NCBI GenBank assembly: GCA_016220045.1
Contig: JACRIP010000710.1
Location: forward strand, 1 to 8,115
Origin: Planctomycetota bacterium
GTDB lineage: Bacteria > Planctomycetota > MHYJ01 > WSZJ01 > JACPWG01
Length of the DNA stretch: 8,115 bases
Direction of reading: 5' to 3'
How positions within the stretch are numbered: position 1 is the first letter of the stretch; the number at the start of each line of letters is the position of its first letter. Position numbers and translations under genes: made by a program. Positions 1 to 5,572 of this stretch are shown in pieces. A model generated the notes under the pieces. It searched no databases and had not been told where the DNA came from. It worked only from the letters and a program-made list of their open reading frames with translations.

Positions 1-121
1 CGACCGGTTTGCCGACCTTGCGTAGCATATCCACTAACTCCGCGTCGTCGGGGGTGGGCCCCGTCCTGCCGTCCATGAGAAATACTATCGCGTCGGAATC
101 CTCTATGGCGACCGCCGCCTG
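1..121 (-). pseudogene. der: Fragment of ribosome-assembly GTPase Der (EngA), N-terminus missing, runs off left edge
   Basis: On the minus strand an open frame from 121 down to 2 encodes 40 residues, beginning QAAVAIEDSDAIVF and continuing through LMDGRTGPTPDD to LRKVGKPV. This matches the part of the first G domain of Der just after the G3 (DTGG) region, which in the family reads roughly as Q-A-x-x-A-I-x-x-A-D, then V-D-G-R-x-G-x-T-P-x-D, then L-R-K-x-x-K-P-V. Der is a tandem-GTPase protein needed for 50S ribosome maturation. The P-loop and switch regions that should lie upstream (about 122-360) are absent. The frame continues upstream into a hairpin repeat and meets a TGA at about 200, with no convincing start codon. 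Codons such as ATA, GTA, TTA and CTA are commoner than in the neighbouring genes. It could be a decayed gene, a rearrangement or a contig-end chimera. The family match is good; the pseudogene status is inferred. Confidence 0.6.
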
Positions 122-131
122 ACTTGGCGTA

Positions 132-155
132 GGGGCGGACCCCTGTGTCCGCCCC
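132..155. repeat. GC-rich hairpin repeat (REP-like)
   Basis: A perfect inverted repeat: GGGGCGGAC (132-140), a 6-nt loop, then GTCCGCCCC (147-155). It lies about 10 bp from the point where the der similarity begins and about 140 bp beyond the stop codon of the flippase-like gene. It resembles dispersed intergenic palindromes of the REP type. It has no following T-tract in either direction, so it is a poor intrinsic terminator. Copy number in the genome cannot be seen from here. Confidence 0.6.
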
Positions 156-292
156 GCCGGCTCGCCGATTCCGCCCTTCCGGCGCCTTTTGCGACCGCCT
201 CATCGGGTGAAACGACGAACCAGCGGCGAGTCCGATCCGCCGGGCGCGGGGCGTCCGAGCCTCTGCTCGACCCCGTGCGGCGCGGCGCGGCC
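156..292. other. Intergenic stretch with no recognised gene
   Basis: This GC-rich stretch lies between the hairpin repeat and the flippase stop codon. Both strands lack a recognisable protein, and there is no T-tract terminator after the flippase gene; only a weak 4-bp stem (CGAG/CTCG near 258-271) is visible. I see nothing functional here that I can support. Confidence 0.4.
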
Positions 293-1366
293 TTACGCGG
301 CCGGCGGCGGAGCGCCCTCGTCCGCGTCGACCTGGCGGGCCTCCGCCAGCGCCTGCGCGCGCGCCTGGGCCCCGGCGAGTCCGAGGGAGAGCGCCCGCAA
401 GATGCCCAGCCCGGTCAACGACAGTTCCACGCCTCGGGCGAGCGCCGTATACGCCAGCCCGCCGGCGAGCGGCACCGCCAGCAGGTGGAAGACCGCGACG
501 AAGCCCGCTTCGTAGAACCCCACGCCCCCCGGCGTCACATGGAACGCCATCAGGAGCTGCGTGAAGACGAAGAACACCCCCAGCGTGGTGAGGTCGAAGG
601 GCGCGATGTCGGGCAGCCAGCAGAAAAAAAAGGCGGGACGCAGGAAGACCAGGAGGAGGGAGGCGAACATCAGTCCGGCGGCGGCCAGGGTGGCGCGGAG
701 GCGGGCGTGGAAGGCGGCGTAGATCACCTCTTCCATGTCGGCGGCCGCGCCCGCGGCCCACTCGAAGGCGGCCGGGCGCCACCAGCCGCGGCGCGCGATC
801 GACCGCAGCAGCCGGGCGCTCCAGTGCGCACGCGTCAGGAAGGACCAGCAGAGCGCGCCGAGCGCCGCGCCCGCGAGCAGGTCGAACGCAACCAGCCCGG
901 CGAGCGCGCCCGCGCCCAGGTCCGCACGGTAACGGTGCAGCACCGCGGCGCTGCCGAACCAGCACAGGACCAGGAAGGAGGCGAGCTCGGCGAACTTCTG
1001 GACCAGGATGGTGCCGAGGACGAGGCGTTTGCGCAGGCCGGAGCGGCGCGCGATGTACACGGTGCGGATCGGCTCGCCGCCCAGGTACATCGACGGCGTG
1101 AGAAAGGACATGGCGTAGCCCATGACCATCGCGGCGAGGAGCACGCGGAAGGCCACGGGATGGCCGGCCGAGCGCAGCAGGATCGACCACGCCGCGGTCT
1201 GCAGCGCCAGGATCGCGGCGCCGTTCACGGCGAGGGCGAGCGCGGCGCCCGGCCCGGCGCGTCGCAGCGCCGTCAGCGCGTCCGCGACCCCCACCGCCCG
1301 CACCACCCAGACCAGGAGCGCGACGCCGAGGAGCAACGAGAGCGCGAGCAGGATACGTCCCTTCAC
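293..1366 (-). CDS. Flippase-like integral membrane protein (LPG synthase TM / YbhN / UPF0104 family)
   Basis: A 357-residue polytopic membrane protein of the family that includes the flippase domain of MprF, YbhN and AglD. Members are thought to move or modify lipids or lipid-linked sugars in the cytoplasmic membrane; the substrate is unknown here. Family motifs are visible: TPSMYLGGEPIR at residues 90-101 and TPGGVGFYEAG at 278-288. Hydrophobic segments lie near residues 5-23, 42-63, 73-90, 118-142, 152-174, 226-249, 260-277, 285-303 and 310-332. The tail after 335 is Ala/Gln/Pro-rich and soluble. The length is typical of the stand-alone family and there is no aminoacyltransferase domain, so it is not MprF. 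The start is GTG at 1366, with GAGGTGAG a few bases upstream. It follows the MCE gene after 100 bp holding a palindromic repeat array, so it may be read through from the mla-like operon or have its own promoter. Confidence 0.85.
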   Translation of the reverse strand: MKGRILLALSLLLGVALLVWVVRAVGVADALTALRRAGPGAALALAVNGAAILALQTAAWSILLRSAGHPVAFRVLLAAMVMGYAMSFLTPSMYLGGEPIRTVYIARRSGLRKRLVLGTILVQKFAELASFLVLCWFGSAAVLHRYRADLGAGALAGLVAFDLLAGAALGALCWSFLTRAHWSARLLRSIARRGWWRPAAFEWAAGAAADMEEVIYAAFHARLRATLAAAGLMFASLLLVFLRPAFFFCWLPDIAPFDLTTLGVFFVFTQLLMAFHVTPGGVGFYEAGFVAVFHLLAVPLAGGLAYTALARGVELSLTGLGILRALSLGLAGAQARAQALAEARQVDADEGAPPPAA

Positions 1367-1396
1367 GCCTCACCTCACGACGCTGGCGCCGCCCGT

Positions 1397-1456
1397 CGAC
1401 GCCGTCTAACGCCGTTCAACGCCGTTTAACGTCGTTAAACGCCGTTGAACGCCGGG
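1397..1456. repeat. 10-bp tandem array of nested palindromes
   Basis: Six consecutive 10-bp units lie between the MCE stop codon and the flippase start. From 1407 each unit is one free base followed by AACG-N-CGTT. AACG and CGTT are reverse complements, so each unit is a 9-bp palindrome with one central base, and each junction (CGTT-N-AACG) is a second palindrome. In the units from 1407 to 1446 differences occur only at the two centre positions, spaced 5 bp apart. The first unit (1397-1406) has GACG-C-CGTC, with matching changes in both arms; the last (1447-1456) has its right arm changed to CGGG. It may be a DNA- or RNA-level hairpin array, a multi-site operator upstream of the flippase, or neutral repeat expansion. 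Confidence 0.75.
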
Positions 1457-1466
1457 CGCCGGGCGC

Positions 1467-2693
1467 CTACTTCCCGCCCTTCGCCGCCTTCAGGCGCTTC
1501 CAGAACTCGCCCTCCGCTTCCTGGTACTTGGCGAGCGTGGCCTCGACCTTGGCGAGCGCCTCCTTGGCGACGTCGGGCGGGGGCGGGCCGCCGCCCTTGG
1601 TCAGCGCCGCCAGCTCCGCCGCCGCCTCGTTGAGCGAGCCGGCCGCGCTGTTGAAGTGCCGCGCCGCATCGTACAGATTCAGCGACTCGATCTCCTCCTC
1701 GTCGGGATTGTGCAGGAGCCACCAGGGGTGGCGGCGCACTTCCTCGCTCGTCGCCTTCAGGTTGGTCGACGTGTCTTTCATGTTGGCGATCGACTTGGCG
1801 ATGTTGCGCGAATTGGAGTCCAGGATCTCGCCGCCCTTTTTCATGGCGCTGTCGAGGTTGGCCAGCGCCTCATCGAGCTTGCCCTTGGTGGCGTCCAGGC
1901 CGTCGGTGAATTTCTGCACGCCCTCGAAGATGCCCTTGAGCTTCTCGCGGTTCTCCTTGAGGATCGCATCGGCGGAGGCGGTGGTCTCCTTGAGGTTGGC
2001 GATCGCCGCGCCGAGGTTCTCCTTGTTGTCCTGGAGGATGCTCTTGAGCGTCCCGACCGCGGACTGCAGCTCCTCGGCGGTCTTGTTGATCTTCTCGAAG
2101 GCCCCCTTGAAATTGGCCCGCACCTCCTCGTCGCCGACGAGCTTGCGCAGGTCGGCGATCAGGGCCTTGACCTCCTGGACCAGCGGCTTGACGTTGGCCG
2201 CGATGTCGGTCAGCGTGTCGGCGTGGCGCGCCTTCAGGTATTCACCCTCCTTCAGCGCGTCCGCGCCCGGGCCGGGACGGATGACGACCGAGGTGATGCC
2301 GGTCAGGGTCTTGTCGATCATGGCCTCGGAGCCGCTCTTGTACTCGACGTCGGCCTTGACCTCCATCTGGACCTCGACCAGGGTCACCATGCGCATCTCG
2401 GGCGCTTTCTTCGGGTCTTTCGCCGGCTCCTTGCCGGGCTCCGCCTCGGCCGGCGGGACCGCCTGCTCGACGCGCACCAGGGCGATGCGCGTGACCTTGC
2501 CGACCTCGACGCCGGCGTAGAAGACCGGGTCGTAGGTCTTCAGGCCGCTGGCATCGTCGAACCGTACGGACAGCGCCCGCGGCTTCTCGCGCGCCAGGTT
2601 GACGGCCCCGATCTTGAACAGGCCGACCAGGAGCAGGCAGACGGCGGCGAGCACGATCGTGCCCGCCAGGATCTCGTTTTTCGCGCTTTGCAC
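1467..2693 (-). CDS. MCE (MlaD-like) lipid-transport protein with long coiled-coil tail
   Basis: A 408-residue protein with one N-terminal membrane anchor (about residues 9-29), an MCE domain (about 39-156) and a long, mostly helical periplasmic region (about 160-365). MCE proteins form hexameric rings or tubes that channel phospholipids between inner and outer membranes, driven by an MlaE/MlaF permease-ATPase. The MCE core shows VRFDDASGLKTYDPVFYAGV and GKVTRI, then TLTGITSVVIRPG. A Pro/Glu/Lys-rich insertion (about 76-100) splits the core. The helical region has recurring 'ANLK' and 'NxK(E)xL' elements, as expected of a tube- or bundle-forming coiled coil. A motif RRHPWWLLHNP (320-330) resembles the Pro-Trp segment seen late in many MCE proteins. 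The Lys/Ala-rich C-terminus is charged. The start is GTG at 2693, with GAGGAGA about 7 nt upstream. It sits 19 bp after the ATPase gene in the same operon. The family is certain; the direction of transport is unknown. Confidence 0.92.
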   Translation of the reverse strand: MQSAKNEILAGTIVLAAVCLLLVGLFKIGAVNLAREKPRALSVRFDDASGLKTYDPVFYAGVEVGKVTRIALVRVEQAVPPAEAEPGKEPAKDPKKAPEMRMVTLVEVQMEVKADVEYKSGSEAMIDKTLTGITSVVIRPGPGADALKEGEYLKARHADTLTDIAANVKPLVQEVKALIADLRKLVGDEEVRANFKGAFEKINKTAEELQSAVGTLKSILQDNKENLGAAIANLKETTASADAILKENREKLKGIFEGVQKFTDGLDATKGKLDEALANLDSAMKKGGEILDSNSRNIAKSIANMKDTSTNLKATSEEVRRHPWWLLHNPDEEEIESLNLYDAARHFNSAAGSLNEAAAELAALTKGGGPPPPDVAKEALAKVEATLAKYQEAEGEFWKRLKAAKGGK

Positions 2694-2712
2694 TCAGGTG
2701 TCTCCTCGATGT

Positions 2713-3561
2713 CTATTCTTCGCCCAGAAGGTCCCGCAGGTAGTCCTCGCCCGTGGTGGCGGCGGTGAGCGGGCCCGAGAGGGAGCCGTCGATGAACTGT
2801 CGGACCAGGGGGTCGTCGGTTTTGCGGAACTCCTCGGGCGTGCCGATCATGCGCACGTCGCCGAGGTGGAGGTAGCACATGCGGTCGGCGATGTGGAAGG
2901 CGCTGGTCATGTCGTGCGTGACCACGACCGAGGTCACGCGCAGCTTGTCGCGCAGGTCGACGATGAGCTGGGCGATCTCGGCGGAGGCGATCGGGTCGAG
3001 GCCGGCGGTCGGCTCGTCGTAGAAGAGCAGCTCCGGGTCGAGGGCGATCGCCCGGGCGAGCCCGGCGCGCTTCTTCATGCCGCCCGAGATTTCGGAGGGC
3101 TTGAGGCTGTCGGGCTTGGTCCAGCCGACCATCTTGAGCTTCATCTTCACCATCATGTCGATGATGTCCCGGTCCAGCGCGGCGTGCTCGCGCATGGGCA
3201 GGGCGACGTTTTCGGCGATGGTCATGGAGTTGTAGAGCGCGCCGGACTGGAAGAGGATGCCGAAGCGTTTCTTGACCTCGTCCATTTCCCAGGTGGCGAG
3301 GCGGAGGATGTCGCGACCGAAGATGCGGATGGACCCGGAGTCGGGACGGTGGAAGCCGACCAGGTGGCCGAGGAGCGTGGACTTGCCGCAGCCGGAGCCG
3401 CCCATGATGACCATGGTCTCGCCGCGGTAGACGGTGAGATTGACGTTGCGCAGGACGCGCTGGGTCTTGAACGATTTCTCGAGGCCGATGACCTCGACGA
3501 TCGGTTCGCGCGCGCGCGTCGGGGCGCCTGAGGGGGCGGGGGCGGGGGCGGTATCGGGCAC
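2713..3561 (-). CDS. MlaF-like ABC transporter ATP-binding protein
   Basis: A 282-residue ABC ATPase of the MlaF/Mkl family that powers MCE lipid transporters on the cytoplasmic face of the inner membrane. Motifs in order: Walker A GGSGCGKST (54-62), Q-loop FQSGALYNSMT (Q105), signature SEISGGMKKRAGLAR (around 157-171), Walker B LLFYDEP (178-184, D182/E183), D-loop AGLDP (186-190) and the H-loop histidine H216 in VVTHDM. The SGGMKKR form of the signature and the C-terminal FIDGSLSGPL are characteristic of this family. A Pro/Ala-rich leader of about 18 residues precedes the first strand. The start is GTG at 3561, only 3 bp after the permease stop, with GAGG inside the end of the permease gene, which suggests coupled translation. 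All catalytic residues are present. Confidence 0.94.
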   Translation of the reverse strand: MPDTAPAPAPSGAPTRAREPIVEVIGLEKSFKTQRVLRNVNLTVYRGETMVIMGGSGCGKSTLLGHLVGFHRPDSGSIRIFGRDILRLATWEMDEVKKRFGILFQSGALYNSMTIAENVALPMREHAALDRDIIDMMVKMKLKMVGWTKPDSLKPSEISGGMKKRAGLARAIALDPELLFYDEPTAGLDPIASAEIAQLIVDLRDKLRVTSVVVTHDMTSAFHIADRMCYLHLGDVRMIGTPEEFRKTDDPLVRQFIDGSLSGPLTAATTGEDYLRDLLGEE

Positions 3562-3564
3562 GGA

Positions 3565-4407
3565 CTAGGCCTCGAGCAAGTAGTAGAAGAGGAAGGTGAA
3601 GAGGCAGTCGGCGACGATGATGGCGAGAATGGAGAGGACGACGGCGTTGGTGGTCGCGCGGCCGACGCCGTCGGCGCCGCCCTTGGTGGCGAGGCCCTGG
3701 TGACACCCGATCAGGCCGAGGAGTACGGCGAAGGCCTCGGTCTTGATCAGGCCGGTGGCGAAGTCCTTGGCGACGACGGCCTCGATGCACTTGGCGATGA
3801 AGAGGTCGGAGTTGATCTGGAGGATGGCGGTGCCGATGACCCAGCCGCCGATGATGCCGGCGAGGTCGGCGAAGATGGTCACGCAGGGGAGCATGAGCAT
3901 GGTCGCGAGCAGGCGGGGGACGACGAGGAAGCGGTTGGGGTGGATCGCCGAGGTGCGCAGGGCCATGATCTCCTCATAGACCTGCATGGTGCCGAGTTCG
4001 GCGGCGATGGAGCCGGCGATGAAGCCGGACATGACGAGCGCGGTGATGAGCGGTCCGAGCTCGCGGATGATGGCGACCGAGACGAGGTTGGAGACGTACT
4101 CGGTGACGCCGAATTTTTTGAGGATGTACGCGGTCTGGAGGGCGAGGATCATGCCGAGGAAGAAGAGCACGAGCATGGAGATGGGGAGGGACTTGACGCC
4201 GACGCGCACGCCCTGCTCGGCGGTGGCGCGGAAGCGGATGCCGCCGCGGCGCCGCACGAAGCGGCCGAGGCCGGTGATCTTCGCCAGGGGATAGATGAAC
4301 CAGGAGACGATCCAGAGGAACGAGTCCCAGAACAGGAAGAAGGCCTGGCCGACGCCCTGGCAGAGTTCGAGGGTCGGGCGGCCGATCGCGGCGAGAAGAT
4401 TCGTCAT
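3565..4407 (-). CDS. MlaE-like ABC transporter permease
   Basis: A 280-residue inner-membrane permease of the MlaE/YrbE family, the membrane subunit that couples MlaF to the MCE ring. Diagnostic motifs are RELGPL (115-120), AAELGTMQVYEEIMALRT (135-152), HPNRFLVVPRLLA (156-168) and GADGVGRATTNAVV (244-257). An N-terminal amphipathic or interfacial helix (about 20-45) and membrane spans near 76-97, 108-133, 165-193, 222-240 and 253-277 fit the known fold. In the segment before AAELG the protein reads SGFIAGS, where many family members have a Gly-Arg pair; this is a small departure. The start is ATG at 4407 with only a weak purine stretch (GAGA) upstream. It is the first gene of the mlaE-mlaF-mlaD order, after 269 bp of repeat-bearing intergenic DNA that probably holds the operon promoter. 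Confidence 0.94.
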   Translation of the reverse strand: MTNLLAAIGRPTLELCQGVGQAFFLFWDSFLWIVSWFIYPLAKITGLGRFVRRRGGIRFRATAEQGVRVGVKSLPISMLVLFFLGMILALQTAYILKKFGVTEYVSNLVSVAIIRELGPLITALVMSGFIAGSIAAELGTMQVYEEIMALRTSAIHPNRFLVVPRLLATMLMLPCVTIFADLAGIIGGWVIGTAILQINSDLFIAKCIEAVVAKDFATGLIKTEAFAVLLGLIGCHQGLATKGGADGVGRATTNAVVLSILAIIVADCLFTFLFYYLLEA

Positions 4408-4442
4408 TGGCGTCTCAGTGGCAAACGGGGGAGGCGGGGAAG

Positions 4443-4608
4443 GTTTGGGGGTTTGGACGTTTGGGGGTTTGGAGATTCTCGATGGATCGACACGTCAACG
4501 TGATGATCGGGAGGCCTGGGTTTCGGAATGCGATGGGAGTGCGAGAAGAGGCGGGAAGTCTCTCAGGACTCCAAACGCCCAAACTTCGAAACTTCCAAAC
4601 TCCCAAAC
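4443..4608. repeat. Inverted pair of 8-bp tandem arrays (GTTTGGNN / NNCCAAAC)
   Basis: The left array (4443-4474) is four 8-bp units of the form GTTTGG plus two variable bases. The right array (4569-4608) is five units of the inverse form, two variable bases plus CCAAAC, with one unit reading CGAAAC. The arrays face each other across 94 bp. Aligned as stem arms from the inner ends, 27 of 32 positions match by my count, and the innermost units (GTTTGGAG and CTCCAAAC) pair perfectly. The structure fills much of the gap between the STAS and mlaE-like genes. It could be a miniature mobile or REP-like element, a large cruciform or RNA hairpin, or a multi-site protein-binding region. The repeat is directly visible; its function is unknown. 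Confidence 0.8.
4479..4502. promoter_or_regulatory. Two adjacent 12-bp palindromes, possible operator
   Basis: TCGAT-GG-ATCGA (4479-4490) is followed immediately by CACGT-CA-ACGTG (4491-4502). Each has perfect 5-bp arms around a 2-bp centre. They lie 72-95 bp upstream of the mlaE-like start, inside the loop of the 8-bp inverted arrays, where a regulator of the transport operon could bind. Short palindromes also occur by chance, and no clear -10 box accompanies them. Confidence 0.25.
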
Positions 4609-4637
4609 GCGAGGCACGCCGCGAGATGCGCACCCGC

Positions 4638-4665
4638 GACCGCCGTGGATTCGCCACGGTCGGTC
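4638..4665 (-). terminator. Hairpin after the STAS gene, possible terminator
   Basis: An 11-bp GC-rich stem with one bulged base: GACCG plus CCGTGG (4638-4648), loop ATTCG, then CCACGG, a bulged T, and CGGTC (4654-4665). It begins 11 bp beyond the STAS stop on the minus strand. There is no T-tract after it, so it may be a weak or factor-assisted terminator, an mRNA-stabilising 3' hairpin, or the edge of the neighbouring repeat element. Confidence 0.45.
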
Positions 4666-4676
4666 GGTCCCGCGAG

Positions 4677-5021
4677 CTACTTGACCGGGGCCGCGATCGC
4701 CGCCGCGAGGTCGGGATAGATCTCGAAGATGCCTTCCAGCTTGGCGAGACGGAAGACGTCCATGATGACGTCGCGCATGCCCGCAATGCGGAAGGTGCCC
4801 TTGTACTTGCGCATCTCCTTGAGGCAATCGAGCAGCGTGGCGATCCCCGAGCTGTCGATGTACTCGACCGCCGCGAGATTGAGGACGACCAGTTTGGCCT
4901 TGTCCTTCACCAGTCCGCGCAGGACCTTGCGGACTTCGGGGGAGTTCGACATGTCGATCTCCCCCTTGAGATCGACGACGGTGGCGGGCGCGACCGTGCG
5001 CACCGCATGGGTGATCGGCAT
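4677..5021 (-). CDS. STAS-domain anti-sigma factor antagonist (RsbV/SpoIIAA-like)
   Basis: A 114-residue single STAS domain. In partner switching the unphosphorylated antagonist binds the RsbW-type kinase and frees its target; phosphorylation of a conserved serine breaks the complex. The phosphorylation loop is clear: VEYIDSSGIATLLD at residues 52-65, where S57, directly after D56, aligns with the phosphorylated serine of SpoIIAA and RsbV. The early strand VVDLKGEIDMSNSPEV (15-30) and the late segment FRLAKLEGIFEIYPDL (90-105) are also typical. The start is ATG at 5021, with AAGGA about 8-9 nt upstream. It lies 23 bp after the kinase gene, so the pair is almost certainly co-transcribed. An MlaB-like role is conceivable because mlaE lies downstream, but the intact serine and kinase partner favour RsbV-type function. 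Confidence 0.9.
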   Translation of the reverse strand: MPITHAVRTVAPATVVDLKGEIDMSNSPEVRKVLRGLVKDKAKLVVLNLAAVEYIDSSGIATLLDCLKEMRKYKGTFRIAGMRDVIMDVFRLAKLEGIFEIYPDLAAAIAAPVK

Positions 5022-5044
5022 AGGGGATATCCTTCAGCTTCCGA

Positions 5045-5572
5045 CTAGACGAAGCGGGTTTCCTGGATGCCTTTCTTGCGGTCGATGATGACGGTGACGG
5101 GCTTGCGCTTGCCCGCGGTCGCGGTCGCGGGCGCGGCGGCGGCCGATGACCCGTTGCCGGCGGGGAGCGACTTGATCAGCGTGAGGCGGGTGCCCTCGCG
5201 GGGCGAGGTATCGTAGACGACGGTGTCCATGATTTCCAGCAGCATGTGGATGCCCAGGCCGCCGCAGCGCGTCGTGCCCGCGCGCTTGGGGCGCAGGACC
5301 TCGGGGGACGGCTTGCGGCCCCAGTCGCGGACCAGGACCTCGATGCCGGTCTCGCCCGCGACGAAGCGCAGGCGGATCGGCTGCGCCGTCGCGCCCTGGT
5401 AGCTGTACTTGATGATATTGGTGCAGGCCTCGTCCACCGCCAGGGCGATCATGGACTGGTCGCGCTCGCTGAAGCCCGCGAGGCTGCCCGCCTTGGCGGC
5501 GACGGCGCGGACCACCGTCATCTCGCGCGGGTCGCTGGAAACCGACAGGTCGATGCGATGCGCGCGCGTCAC
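5045..5572 (-). CDS. RsbW-like serine kinase / anti-sigma factor (HATPase_c_2)
   Basis: A 175-residue GHKL-type ATP-binding protein of the RsbW/SpoIIAB class, which phosphorylates its STAS partner and sequesters a sigma factor or another target. The Bergerat-fold motifs are present: N box ALAVDEACTNIIKYSY (43-58, with E48 and N52), G1 box VRDWGR (D83, G85) and G2 box GGLGIHML (104-111). The core ends near residue 135. A Gly/Ser/Ala-rich linker follows (about 138-153), then a basic-hydrophobic tail KRKPVTVIIDRKKG to the end, beyond the usual RsbW core. The start is GTG at 5572, overlapping the stop of the preceding lipoprotein gene by 4 bp (GTGA), so translation is probably coupled. The STAS gene follows 23 bp later. 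The real target is not visible in the window. Confidence 0.88.
   Translation of the reverse strand: MTRAHRIDLSVSSDPREMTVVRAVAAKAGSLAGFSERDQSMIALAVDEACTNIIKYSYQGATAQPIRLRFVAGETGIEVLVRDWGRKPSPEVLRPKRAGTTRCGGLGIHMLLEIMDTVVYDTSPREGTRLTLIKSLPAGNGSSAAAAPATATAGKRKPVTVIIDRKKGIQETRFV

Noticed and set aside
624..631. Run of eight A bases inside the flippase gene as a frameshift or slippage site
   Set aside because: The frame is intact through it, encoding a plain Phe-Phe-Phe stretch in a membrane segment; no sign of a programmed alternative product.
275..1429. Long plus-strand open frame opposite the flippase gene
   Set aside because: Its product is Arg/Gly/Gln-rich low-complexity sequence with no family features, the usual antisense shadow of a high-GC gene; the minus-strand protein has clear family motifs.
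1656..2768. Long plus-strand open frame opposite the MCE gene, and similar ones at 2599-3531, 3700-4503 and 5246-6742
   Set aside because: They are Leu/Gly/Asp- or Arg-rich shadows that mirror the third-position GC bias of the real genes and lack ribosome binding sites or motifs.
4470..4500. Sigma70-type promoter for mlaE with a TTGACG -35 box on the minus strand
   Set aside because: The nearest -10-like hexamer (GAGAAT) is only about 12 bp away and poor; nothing acceptable lies at 16-18 bp spacing.
4443..4608. CRISPR array
   Set aside because: Units are only 8 bp and contiguous, without spacers of 25-40 bp; the same applies to the 7-bp and 10-bp arrays.
4677..5021. STAS protein as MlaB of the adjacent Mla transporter
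   Set aside because: It keeps the phosphorylatable serine and is paired with an RsbW-like kinase 23 bp upstream, while a 269-bp repeat-bearing gap separates it from mlaE; still possible but less likely.
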